This document shows positions 7,198 to 16,476 of a DNA stretch of 32,280 nt, piece after piece. Below the pieces are notes generated by a model. It ran no database searches. It saw nothing but the letters and a program-made list of their open reading frames with translations, and was not told the origin of the DNA. Location: the NCBI GenBank assembly GCA_015066845.1, contig SVNO01000021.1, positions 1 through 32,280 of the forward strand. The letters are read 5' to 3'. The stretch's first letter is position 1; every line of letters begins with the position of its first letter. A program made the position numbers and the translations under genes. This DNA comes from Ruminococcus sp. Its GTDB lineage: Bacteria > Bacillota > Clostridia > Oscillospirales > Ruminococcaceae.

Positions 7198-8364
7198 TTA
7201 TCTGCGCTTTTTCAGCACAACAGCAATGGCGATGGACAAACCGAGAATGGCAGCAACCGCCGCACCAATGAGCAGATAATAGGTCAGATTGGGATAGTAC
7301 AGCTTCCATGCAATGTCATTGCTTGACGCAAATCTGTATGCCGGTGAAGCTCTTGTGACAAGTGCCGTGAAATTTTCCTGCACCACATTGCCCTGCGCTG
7401 CCTCGTCATAACAGTAGCCGATGCAGCAGCTTGTCATGGTGACGACCGAAGGGGGAATGGTCAGGGATTCGAGGGAAATGCAGTGGAAAAATGCGTAAGG
7501 GCTGATGGCTTCCAGTCCCTCTGGCAGTGCAATGTCCGTCAGGGATGTGCAGGAGAAAAAGCAGTTTTCCCCGATGCTGCGCAGCGTTGAGGGAAGTGTC
7601 ACGCTCTGCAAGCCTGCACAATAGCAGAATGTACCGTCCGCAAGTGCTGTAATTCCTTCCGGAACGGTGATATGCTTCAGCCCGACACAGTAATAGAATG
7701 CGTCCTCACCAATGGAAGTTACACTGCCAAGGTCAATTTCCTCCAAATACTGTGCGCCGATAAATGACCAGTTTGCGATAGTTTTGCATTCCTGCGGTAC
7801 AGTGTATGCAGTATCCGGACGGGATTCCGGATATTTCAGGAGCGTTGCCATGTCCTTGGTGAACAGTACGCCATCCTGCGATGCGTAGGCAGTATTTTCC
7901 GCAGCAACGGTGATTTCCGTCATCAGCTCGCAGTTGTCGAACACATAATCGCCAATCTGCGTCACGCTTGCCGGAATGGTAAACTCCGTCAGAGCCGTGC
8001 ATCCGCTGAATGCGATTGCGTCAATGGTCGTCACGCTCTCCGGAATGGTCACGCTTTCCAGTGCAGTGCAGCCAAAAAAGGCGGATTCGCCGATGGTGGT
8101 CAGGCTGTCCGGCATTGTAACTGCGGTCAGGTCTGTAAATTCCGCAAAGCAGCCCTCTGCCAGTGCAGTGACTGGATAGCCGTTGAGCGTGGCAGGAATT
8201 TCGACCGTCTGGAGGGTTTTGTTGATGCAGGTAATCTGCGCCGTGCCATCCTCCAGAAGCGTCATGGAAAAATCCTCATCCGCCGCCGCTGCCGGCAATG
8301 CCGGAAGTGCCGCGGTCAGCGTCCATGCCGCAAGCAGCATGGCTGAAAGTCGTTTCAGATGCAT
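7198..8364 (-). CDS. BspA-like leucine-rich-repeat membrane protein 4
   Basis: A 388-residue protein. Signal peptide 1-27 ending PAAAA. A short strand-rich region (EDGTAQITCINKTLQTVEIP) leads into about ten LRR_5 repeats (for example LTTIGESAFFGCTALESVTI), with the insert YASQDGVLFTKDMATLLKYP in the middle. A cap region ending YRFASSNDIAWKLYYP precedes one membrane helix (YYLLIGAAVAAILGLSIAIA) and the short basic tail VVLKKRR. Predicted topology: repeats outside, tail inside. Lies 15 bases downstream of protein 3 and 29 bases upstream of protein 5, consistent with one transcript. Ligand and function unknown. Confidence 0.88.
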   Translation of the reverse strand: MHLKRLSAMLLAAWTLTAALPALPAAAADEDFSMTLLEDGTAQITCINKTLQTVEIPATLNGYPVTALAEGCFAEFTDLTAVTMPDSLTTIGESAFFGCTALESVTIPESVTTIDAIAFSGCTALTEFTIPASVTQIGDYVFDNCELMTEITVAAENTAYASQDGVLFTKDMATLLKYPESRPDTAYTVPQECKTIANWSFIGAQYLEEIDLGSVTSIGEDAFYYCVGLKHITVPEGITALADGTFCYCAGLQSVTLPSTLRSIGENCFFSCTSLTDIALPEGLEAISPYAFFHCISLESLTIPPSVVTMTSCCIGYCYDEAAQGNVVQENFTALVTRASPAYRFASSNDIAWKLYYPNLTYYLLIGAAVAAILGLSIAIAVVLKKRR

Positions 8365-8379
8365 GGTAGACCTCCGTCC

Positions 8380-9552
8380 TTATCGTCTTTTGCGTTCCTG
8401 TCTGCGAACGCGCTTTTCTTCCTGTTTTTTGGCAAGCTGTTCGAGTGCCTCACGGCAAGCGCGCTCTTGTCGGCGGTAATAGATGAAAATAGCGGCTGCC
8501 GCAGAGAGTACGGCAATTGCAATGACCACCCAGAGCGTGATAAAACCGGCGGTGGCTTTGGCAGAATACCGGATGCCGTTGCTTCGCGCGTAATTGGATG
8601 CCTTACTGCCAGTCAGGGTTTTCATTTTGAAATCCTTGATGATGGTGTTTTCGTTCGTTTCCGGATCAACGCTGTAGCCGATGCCCATTTCACCAATTTC
8701 CTTGACGGTGGAGGGCACGAGTAGTTCTTTCATCTGCACACAGCCGTAAAACGCCATTTCGCCGATGCTTTCCAGACCATCCGGCAATGCAATGACCTGC
8801 AAATTCACACAGCCGTAAAAACACTTTTGTCCGATGGATTTGAGCGTGGAGGGAAGCTCCACCTTTTTCAGCGAGGTGCAGTAGGCAAAGCTCGGCCCGA
8901 TCAGCTCTGTGATTCCCTCGGAGAGGTAGACCTCCTCAAGGGCTGTCGCATAGAAAAATGCGTCCGCACCAATGGCATTGACCTCGGACATGGCAAGCGT
9001 CTGCAAATACGCGCAGTCGGTAAAGCACCACGGCTCAATGGTTCTGCACTCCGGTGCAACCGTGTAGCTCTCGTCCGTTTTTGCCGCAGGATAGCGAATC
9101 AGCAGCGATTTGTCAAAGTTGTACAGCACCCCGTTATCGGAACAGAACGTTGTGCTTTCCGGTGCAACGGCAATTTCCGAAAGAGAAGTGCAGCCCTCGA
9201 ATACAAAAGAGCCGATTTCCATGATATGCGCCGGAATGGTGATGGAATCGAGCGCAGAACAGCCGGAAAATGCCGAATCATTGAGTTTTTTGATGCTTGT
9301 CGGGAATGTTACCGTTTCCAGTGACGTGCAGTCGAGAAAGCAGTCCTCCGCAAGCGCAGTTACCATATAACCGTCGATTTCTGCCGGAATTTCGGCATTA
9401 ACAATGTTTTTATCCTTGCATGTCACCGCAAGAGAACCGTCATTCTGCACGGTGTAGGCATACACGTCGTGGGATGCCTGTGCCGACAGGGGGACGGCAG
9501 GGATCGCCAGACCTGCACAAAGCAGGCAGGCAAGGGATTTCCAAAATTTCAT
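8380..9552 (-). CDS. BspA-like leucine-rich-repeat membrane protein 3 (basic tail)
   Basis: A 390-residue protein. Signal peptide 1-26 (ends SAQASHD). N-terminal strand region (NDGSLAVTCKDKNIVNAEIP) shared with proteins 2 and 4. LRR_5 repeats follow, with the insert SDNGVLYNFDKSLLIRYPAA, then a pre-membrane module (MGIGYSVDPETNENTIIKDF) also seen in protein 2. One membrane helix (FITLWVVIAIAVLSAAAAIF) is followed by a strongly basic cytoplasmic tail of about 40 residues (many Arg/Lys, helical, coiled-coil-like). The basic tail contrasts with the acidic tails of proteins 1 and 5; an electrostatic pairing of tails is conceivable but only inference. The gap to protein 2 is 10 bases, and the start has an AGGAG site. 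Confidence 0.88.
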   Translation of the reverse strand: MKFWKSLACLLCAGLAIPAVPLSAQASHDVYAYTVQNDGSLAVTCKDKNIVNAEIPAEIDGYMVTALAEDCFLDCTSLETVTFPTSIKKLNDSAFSGCSALDSITIPAHIMEIGSFVFEGCTSLSEIAVAPESTTFCSDNGVLYNFDKSLLIRYPAAKTDESYTVAPECRTIEPWCFTDCAYLQTLAMSEVNAIGADAFFYATALEEVYLSEGITELIGPSFAYCTSLKKVELPSTLKSIGQKCFYGCVNLQVIALPDGLESIGEMAFYGCVQMKELLVPSTVKEIGEMGIGYSVDPETNENTIIKDFKMKTLTGSKASNYARSNGIRYSAKATAGFITLWVVIAIAVLSAAAAIFIYYRRQERACREALEQLAKKQEEKRVRRQERKRR

Positions 9553-9562
9553 CAGGATGCTC

Positions 9563-10798
9563 CTATCTCAATTCATAACGTTTCTGAATGCGCTTCTGGA
9601 TGATGATCAGCGCAATGGTCGCTCCGATCACCAGTACGATAATGACAATGATTACTGTCAGAAAAACACTGCTCTGTGTGATGCCGGCGGTGCATTTTAC
9701 ACCGTAAGTTGAACAGTACTGGTGTGCGGCAGTGTTTTTGTCCGTTTCCACCTCGAAATCCGGTGCAAGCTGGTATTTCTGCGTTTCCGCGTCCACATAA
9801 AAGCCGATGGCATGGTCGCCGATGTTCTTCACAGCGTCATACAGGGTAATGCGCCTCAGCTCCGGACAATTGAGGAACGCGCTGTCCCCGATGGTGTCCA
9901 CTCTGCCGGGAATCTGGATTTCTTTCAGTGCAAGACAGTTGTAGAAGCAATGCTCCCCGATTTCGTCAAGCATCGGGGAAAGCTGAATGCTTTCCAATGC
10001 CATGCAATTGCCGAATGTACGCGGCTCAAGGACAGTGACCGTTTCCGGAATGGTAATCGTTTTCAGGGAGGTGCAGTGATAGAATGCATCCTCACCGATT
10101 TCCGCAACATTGGACAGGTCGATCGTTTCCAGACTGGTATTGCCAATGAATGCCCAGTCCTCGATACGCGTACAGCCTTCCGGTACGGTATAGCTTGTCC
10201 CCTCCTTGGCAGGGGGATAGAACATCAGTGTTGCCATGTCCGCGGTGAACAATACGCCGTCCACGTCCACATAATGCTTGTTCCCGTCGGAAACATTGAC
10301 TGCTTTCATCGAAGTACAGCCCTCAAAGATGAATTTCTCGATCTGGTTCACACTTGCCGGAATGGTAATTTCTTCCAGAGAGGAGCAGCCATGGAATGCC
10401 TGCCAGTCAATGGCTTCCAGTCCGTTGGGCAGGTTAATGCTTTTCAGGCTCGTACAGCCGGAAAATGCCCAGTCATTGATATGGGTAATGGTTTTGGGGA
10501 GCACGACCGACTCCAGCTGGGTATTTTCCAGAAAGCAGTCCTGCTCGATGGTGGTAATGGTGATGCCGTTGATTTGTTCAGGAACTTCTGCATGGGTAAT
10601 CGTCTTGTCCTTGCAGGAGAGGAACACCTCGCCCGTGCCATCGTCCACATATGACCACATACCATCAAGGGATACGCCTGTGCTCGGCTCATAGCCGCCC
10701 GGAAACAGGGGTGCGGCAAGGGCTGCCAACGGCTGCGCCGCCATCCATGCTGCCGCACAGGAAAGCGCGATAGTTCTGCAAAATTTCTTCATACTCAT
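9563..10798 (-). CDS. BspA-like leucine-rich-repeat membrane protein 2
   Basis: A 411-residue protein. Signal peptide of about 28 residues ending LAALA. Strand-rich N-terminus (GTGEVFLSCKDKTITHAEVP), then LRR_5 repeats such as HINDWAFSGCTSLKSINLP, with the insert YVDVDGVLFTADMATLMFYP. The pre-membrane module (IGFYVDAETQKY) is shared with protein 3. One membrane helix (FLTVIIVIIVLVIGATIALI) and a short basic tail (QKRIQKRYELR) close the protein. The ATG overlaps the TGA of protein 1 (ATGA), which suggests translational coupling; GAGG lies 7 bases upstream. A second ATG two codons in is possible. Function unknown beyond ligand binding at the cell surface. Confidence 0.88.
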   Translation of the reverse strand: MSMKKFCRTIALSCAAAWMAAQPLAALAAPLFPGGYEPSTGVSLDGMWSYVDDGTGEVFLSCKDKTITHAEVPEQINGITITTIEQDCFLENTQLESVVLPKTITHINDWAFSGCTSLKSINLPNGLEAIDWQAFHGCSSLEEITIPASVNQIEKFIFEGCTSMKAVNVSDGNKHYVDVDGVLFTADMATLMFYPPAKEGTSYTVPEGCTRIEDWAFIGNTSLETIDLSNVAEIGEDAFYHCTSLKTITIPETVTVLEPRTFGNCMALESIQLSPMLDEIGEHCFYNCLALKEIQIPGRVDTIGDSAFLNCPELRRITLYDAVKNIGDHAIGFYVDAETQKYQLAPDFEVETDKNTAAHQYCSTYGVKCTAGITQSSVFLTVIIVIIVLVIGATIALIIIQKRIQKRYELR

Positions 10799-12156
10799 AC
10801 TGATTCCTCATCGGACGCGGACTTTGTTTCCTCCGCAGCTTCCGGTTTCTGTTCGGGCACAGATTCCGTATTCTTGGGTTTCTTCAGCAGCAGAGCTGCC
10901 AGTACGCCTGCCAATGCGACCACAACGCCGCCGCAGATGCCCAGAATCACGCCCAGACGGTTTCCGCTATTCTGTGCAGGGGCAGCGGAAACGGAGGATG
11001 TTTCGGTTTCCTGTTCCGCAGCGGGGGTATTTTCCTTGGACGGAACGGGGATATCCTCCGCCTCGTCCTCGATTTCCAGAAATACAAAATCGTTCTTGTA
11101 ATCGTTCTCGCTGTCCTCGGTCGTGCAGTAGGTCTGTGCCGCAGAGCCGACATAGCCGCGAATCACAAAGTCCGAAATTGCAAACATATCCTCCGTATAG
11201 CCGAACGAGCAGTATTCGAGTACCGACACTGTGGGGGGGATGGTCACTTCACGCATTCCTGCGCCGGCAAATGCGTACTGTCCGACACGCGTCAGGGATG
11301 CGGGGATGGTGATTTCTGTCAGGGATTCACAGGCAAGGAAGCTGGCATTGTAAATCTGTACCAGTCCTTCGCCGAAATCAATGTCTTTCAGGGATTTGCA
11401 GTATGCAAATGCATAGTCGTCAATCTCTGTAACGCTGTCTGCAAGGGTGATGGTTTCAAGATTGGAATAGGCAAAGCCCCAGCCGGGGATGAAACCAATG
11501 CTGTCCGGAATGTTCATGTGTTTCAGATTCTCTGCATAGGCAAAGCAGGACGGGGAAAGCTTGTTCACTGTGTCCGGAATGGTGTACTGTGTATCCGCCT
11601 TTGCAGCCGGATAGCAGTAAAGAGTTTTGCCGTCCGCTGTAAAGAGGATGCCGTCCTCGCTCTTGTAGGCAGTATTGCCCTCCTCTACGCGGATGGATTC
11701 AAGGGAAGAACAGCCGAAAAATACGCTGTCCCCCAGCTCCGTCAGGCTTGCCGGAAGTACGACAGAAGTGATGGCGAATGCATTCATAAAGGTCGCATTG
11801 CTCAGCTTTGTGACAGGTCTGCCGTCAATTTCAGAAGGTACGACAACCTCGCCCGGAAAGCCCGTGACATTGTAATTGAAGATGCGCACACTTCCGTCCT
11901 CATTGATTTTGTAGCTGAACATGCCATCCTCTGTCTTGAACTTTTCTTCCGTGGTTTCTTCCGTTTCTTCCTCGGTTTCTTCCTCAGTTTCAGCCTCGGT
12001 TTCTGTTTCGGCAGCTTCTTCCGTGGTTTCCTCCACGGTTTCCGCAGCAGTTTCTGTCTCCGTGGGCGGTTCGGTAACGTCTGTTTCTGCGTATGCCGTC
12101 AGCGGCGATACACCAAGCAGCATGGCAGCTGCCAGTAAGGATGCCTTGATTTTCAT
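10795..12156 (-). CDS. BspA-like leucine-rich-repeat membrane protein 1 (Glu/Thr stalk)
   Basis: A 453-residue protein from the start MKIKASLLAAAML, which has GAGGAAGG upstream; a longer frame to 12192 would begin inside a hairpin. Signal peptide 1-24 (ends AYAE). Residues about 25-75 are a low-complexity Thr/Glu stretch (ETEEETEEETEETTEE), probably an extended linker at the N-terminus of the exported part. LRR_5 repeats with the insert YKSEDGILFTADGKTLYCYP follow, then a variable linker, a membrane helix (LGVILGICGGVVVALAGVLA) and an acidic tail of about 30 residues (PEQKPEAAEETKSASDEESV). First of the five LRR genes, 53 bases downstream of glmS with a strong hairpin in between and no obvious promoter of its own. 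Confidence 0.88.
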   Translation of the reverse strand: MKIKASLLAAAMLLGVSPLTAYAETDVTEPPTETETAAETVEETTEEAAETETEAETEEETEEETEETTEEKFKTEDGMFSYKINEDGSVRIFNYNVTGFPGEVVVPSEIDGRPVTKLSNATFMNAFAITSVVLPASLTELGDSVFFGCSSLESIRVEEGNTAYKSEDGILFTADGKTLYCYPAAKADTQYTIPDTVNKLSPSCFAYAENLKHMNIPDSIGFIPGWGFAYSNLETITLADSVTEIDDYAFAYCKSLKDIDFGEGLVQIYNASFLACESLTEITIPASLTRVGQYAFAGAGMREVTIPPTVSVLEYCSFGYTEDMFAISDFVIRGYVGSAAQTYCTTEDSENDYKNDFVFLEIEDEAEDIPVPSKENTPAAEQETETSSVSAAPAQNSGNRLGVILGICGGVVVALAGVLAALLLKKPKNTESVPEQKPEAAEETKSASDEESV

Positions 12157-12179
12157 ATGATTCCTTCCTCTTTGTTTAC

Positions 12180-12204
12180 ATTGCCCCACCAATGGTGGGG
12201 CAAT
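12180..12204. promoter_or_regulatory. Strong hairpin between glmS and the LRR operon
   Basis: An 11-base-pair perfect stem ATTGCCCCACC / GGTGGGGCAAT with a three-base loop, in the 53-base gap. On the glmS/LRR strand it is followed by TGTAAACAAAG, not a T-tract, so it is more likely an attenuating or processing/stabilising hairpin than a full terminator. Confidence 0.55.
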
Positions 12205-12209
12205 CAGAA

Positions 12210-14039
<1,830 letters not shown>

Positions 14040-14114
14040 AAATGGATTCTCCTCTCAGATTGACAGCCGTTGGGCTGCCGGATTTGTCAGGGCAGGAAAT
14101 TGCCCCTATTAAGA

Positions 14115-14135
14115 ATATGTATGTTCCATACATAT
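14115..14135. promoter_or_regulatory. Palindrome in the glmS leader, candidate operator
   Basis: Perfect inverted repeat ATATGTATG / CATACATAT with a TTC centre, starting about 13 bases downstream of the glmS -10. It could be a repressor operator or an RNA hairpin. No regulator is identified. Confidence 0.4.
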
Positions 14136-14147
14136 CAATACACAATC

Positions 14148-14176
14148 ATTATACCATATCGGGGGTATAAATGCAA
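14148..14176 (-). promoter_or_regulatory. glmS promoter
   Basis: Minus strand: -35 TTGCAT (14171-14176), 17-base spacer, -10 TATAAT (14148-14153) with TGG directly before it (extended -10). Between it and the candidate RNA promoter (14177-14340) I see nothing recognisable. Confidence 0.7.
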
Positions 14177-14340
14177 CACTTTTCATGAAGTTTTCCAATT
14201 TTTTCAGTAGTTTCACACAAAAAGAAAAAAGTAAAGGCACATTGCGGTTCGCTGTACCCACACCGCGGGCAGTGCACGTTTCTTTCCGGTGTACTCCCCT
14301 ACGCGAAATGCAGGCGCGCGCTATCCCCATACATTCCCAG

Positions 14341-14368
14341 TTGCAAAACCGGAAAATCTGCATAGAAT
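14341..14368 (+). promoter_or_regulatory. Promoter of candidate small RNA
   Basis: Plus strand: -35 TTGCAA (14341-14346), 16-base spacer, -10 TAGAAT (14363-14368). It points into the structured segment 14375-14517. Confidence 0.45.
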
Positions 14369-14374
14369 AGAGTA

Positions 14375-14517
14375 GCGGAGAAAGCCTTTGCCGGAAAAGG
14401 GTGGCATCCTCTGCGGCTCGCAGAAGATGTCCGCAGAACAGCCCTTTTTACAACGCGGAGGGACTGTTCTGCTTCAGAATAGATGAAAAGCCCCTGTTTT
14501 ACGGGGCTTTTCTTTTG
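14375..14517 (+). ncRNA. Candidate structured small RNA, about 143 nt
   Basis: No open frame of note lies in this part of the glmS-rnhA gap, but it folds well. Hairpin 1: GGCATC...GATGTC and TCTGCG...CGCAGA with loop GCT (14403-14431). Hairpin 2: GCAGAACAG/CTGTTCTGC extended by CCCT/AGGG (14433-14472). A terminator hairpin, GAAAAGCCCC/GGGGCTTTTC with a T-rich tail (14485-14517), closes it, and a promoter-like sequence precedes it. I cannot assign it to a known class; it is not a glmS ribozyme or SRP RNA by any motif I can see. The stems alone would also form on the minus strand, so the direction is an inference from promoter and T-tail. Confidence 0.45.
14485..14517. terminator. Terminator downstream of rnhA / end of candidate RNA
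   Basis: Ten-pair stem GAAAAGCCCC / GGGGCTTTTC with an eight-base loop, T-rich on the + strand (CTTTTCTTTTG) and TTTTC on the minus strand. It can serve both rnhA (-) and the + strand RNA. Confidence 0.7.
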
Positions 14518-14520
14518 TCT

Positions 14521-14958
14521 TTACTGATATTTCATGCGCTCCTGCACTGCCAGCTGGTCGCAGCGTTCATTCTCCGGATGTCCGGCATGACCTTTCACCC
14601 AGACAAATGTCACCCGATGCTTGTCAAGCAAGGGGAGGAGCTGTTCCCAGAGGTCAGCATTCAGTGCCGGTTTGTTGTCCGCTTTCACCCAGCCGCGCTT
14701 CTGCCAGCCGTATACCCAGCCCTTGGTGATGCTGTCCACGACATACTTGCTGTCCGTGGTGAGGGTGACTGCGCATGGTTCTTTGAGTGCGGCAAGACCT
14801 GCAATCACAGCGGATAATTCCATGCGGTTGTTGGTGGTATCGGGTGCGCCGCCGGATAATTCCTTTTCCGCAGTCCCATAGCGCAGAATTGTCCCCCAGC
14901 CGCCCGGTCCGGGATTGCCGCTGCAAGCACCGTCCGTGAAAATCTGTACTTGTTTCAT
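14521..14958 (-). CDS. rnhA: Ribonuclease HI
   Basis: A 145-residue protein, start at [10 protein letters not shown] with AGGAG upstream; an upstream in-frame extension to 15084 crosses the promoter and is not used. All four catalytic acidic residues are present in their motifs: Asp in [15 protein letters not shown], Glu in NRMELSA, Asp in TTDSKYV and Asp in [18 protein letters not shown] carries the conserved His loop. It degrades the RNA strand of RNA-DNA hybrids (R-loops, replication primers). It has its own promoter (15001-15029) and terminator, a single-gene unit. Confidence 0.96.
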   Translation of the reverse strand: MKQVQIFTDGACSGNPGPGGWGTILRYGTAEKELSGGAPDTTNNRMELSAVIAGLAALKEPCAVTLTTDSKYVVDSITKGWVYGWQKRGWVKADNKPALNADLWEQLLPLLDKHRVTFVWVKGHAGHPENERCDQLAVQERMKYQ

Positions 14959-15000
14959 GTGTCTGCTCCTTTTTATGATAATGCCTTTGCTCCTGCTCCT

Positions 15001-15029
15001 ATCATACCATATTTTTGCAGGAATTGCAA
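15001..15029 (-). promoter_or_regulatory. rnhA promoter
   Basis: Minus strand: -35 TTGCAA (15024-15029), 17-base spacer, -10 TATGAT (15001-15006), TGG before the -10. Confidence 0.65.
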
Positions 15030-15068
15030 CCGAAACCATGAACACAAAATGAAAAAATGAAAAAAGAC

Positions 15069-15097
15069 TTGCAATCGGGTGCATATTCTGGTATAAT
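15069..15097 (+). promoter_or_regulatory. purA promoter
   Basis: Plus strand: -35 TTGCAA (15069-15074), 17-base spacer, -10 TATAAT (15092-15097), extended by TGG. Confidence 0.75.
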
Positions 15098-15159
15098 AAT
15101 AGGTGTCTGTTTCCGCATCAGCGCGGAACACAAAAAAATAACAGAAAAGAGGAACATTC

Positions 15160-16434
15160 ATGCCTGCAAATATCGTAATCGGAACCCAGTGGGGTGATGA
15201 AGGCAAGGGCAAGGTCATTGATATTATGGCATCCCGTGCGCAAGTCGTAGTTCGTTCTCAGGGCGGCAACAATGCCGGTCATACTGTCGTCAGCAATGGA
15301 CAGGTGTACAAGCTGCATCTTGTACCTTCCGGCATTCTGTATCCGGATACCCAGTGCCTGATCGGTGCTGGCGTTGTACTTGACCCGAAGGATTTCATTG
15401 GTGAGCTTGACGAAATGGAGCAGCGCGGCGTATCCACAGCCAATCTGAAGATCGACCCCCGTGCCCATGTCGTTATGCCGTGGCATCTGACACTGGACGG
15501 ACTGTCCGAGCAGTTCCGCGGCAACAGTGATATCGGCACGACCAAGCGCGGCATTGGCCCGACATATATGGACAAGTATGAGAGATGCGGCATCCGTGTC
15601 TGCGACCTTGTCAATCCCGCAGTTTTTGCAGAAAAGGCAAGAGCAACCGGCATTCTCAAAAACAAAATCATTACTGAGGTATACGGCGGTCAGGCACACG
15701 ACCTTGACGCGGTAATTGCAGAATACACGGCATATGGCGAGCGTCTGCGTCCGTATGTAGCGGATGTATCCGTACTGACCTATGAAGCATACAAGGCAGG
15801 CAAGACCATTCTGTTCGAGGGTGCGCAGGCAACCCTGCTGGACATTGATTTTGGTACTTACCCCTATGTCACAAGCTCCCATCCGGTATCCGCAGGTGTT
15901 TGCGTCGGTACAGGCGTAGGCCCGCGCATGATCGACAATATTATCGGTGTTGCAAAGGCATACACAACAAGAGTGGGCAAAGGCCCGTTCCCGACAGAGC
16001 TGTTTGATGAAATCGGCGACCAGATTCGTGAAAAGGGCGGCGAATACGGTACAACCACAGGCAGACCGCGCCGTACAGGCTGGTTTGACGCGGTCATTGT
16101 ACGTCATTCTGTACGCGTGAATGGTCTGGACGGACTTGCCATCAACAAGCTGGACACACTCAGCGGACTTGGAACGCTGAAGGTATGCGTAGGCTATGTC
16201 AAGCCCGATGGCACAACGCTGCATGATTTCCCGTCCTCACTGGAGGAGCTTGCAGAATGTGCACCGATTTACGAGGAAATTCAGGGCTTTGACGAGGATA
16301 TCACCGGCTGCCGCACATTTGAGGAGCTGCCCAAGGCTTGTCAGGATTACATCCTGCGTCTGGAAGAACTCTGCGAATGCAAGGTAGCAATGGTAGGCGT
16401 AGGCCCTGACCGCGACCAGATGATCGAACGATAA
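15160..16434 (+). CDS. purA: Adenylosuccinate synthetase
   Basis: A 424-residue protein of normal length. The N-terminal GTQWGDEGKGK loop contains the catalytic Asp13, and NNAGHT contains the catalytic His41. Further blocks: RGIGPTYMDKYER, GAQATLLDIDFGTYPYVTSS, and TTTGRPRRTGWFD (IMP/aspartate binding), with the GTP-binding NKLD motif (AINKLDTLSGL). It joins IMP and aspartate using GTP to give adenylosuccinate, the first committed step to AMP. The ribosome site is AAGAGG about 8 bases upstream. Followed 42 bases later by the 16477 gene without a terminator, so they may be co-transcribed. Confidence 0.98.
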   Translation: MPANIVIGTQWGDEGKGKVIDIMASRAQVVVRSQGGNNAGHTVVSNGQVYKLHLVPSGILYPDTQCLIGAGVVLDPKDFIGELDEMEQRGVSTANLKIDPRAHVVMPWHLTLDGLSEQFRGNSDIGTTKRGIGPTYMDKYERCGIRVCDLVNPAVFAEKARATGILKNKIITEVYGGQAHDLDAVIAEYTAYGERLRPYVADVSVLTYEAYKAGKTILFEGAQATLLDIDFGTYPYVTSSHPVSAGVCVGTGVGPRMIDNIIGVAKAYTTRVGKGPFPTELFDEIGDQIREKGGEYGTTTGRPRRTGWFDAVIVRHSVRVNGLDGLAINKLDTLSGLGTLKVCVGYVKPDGTTLHDFPSSLEELAECAPIYEEIQGFDEDITGCRTFEELPKACQDYILRLEELCECKVAMVGVGPDRDQMIER

Positions 16435-16476
16435 GCCGCTGCAACACACTATTTTTAACAAACGAGGTGAATGACG

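Noticed and set aside
7169-7309. N-terminal extension of LRR protein 5
   Set aside because: It would overlap the end of LRR protein 4 and hide the signal peptide; a ribosome site supports 7168.
14040-14176. glmS ribozyme expected upstream of glmS
   Set aside because: None of the conserved ribozyme core could be found in the leader; only a promoter and a palindrome are visible.
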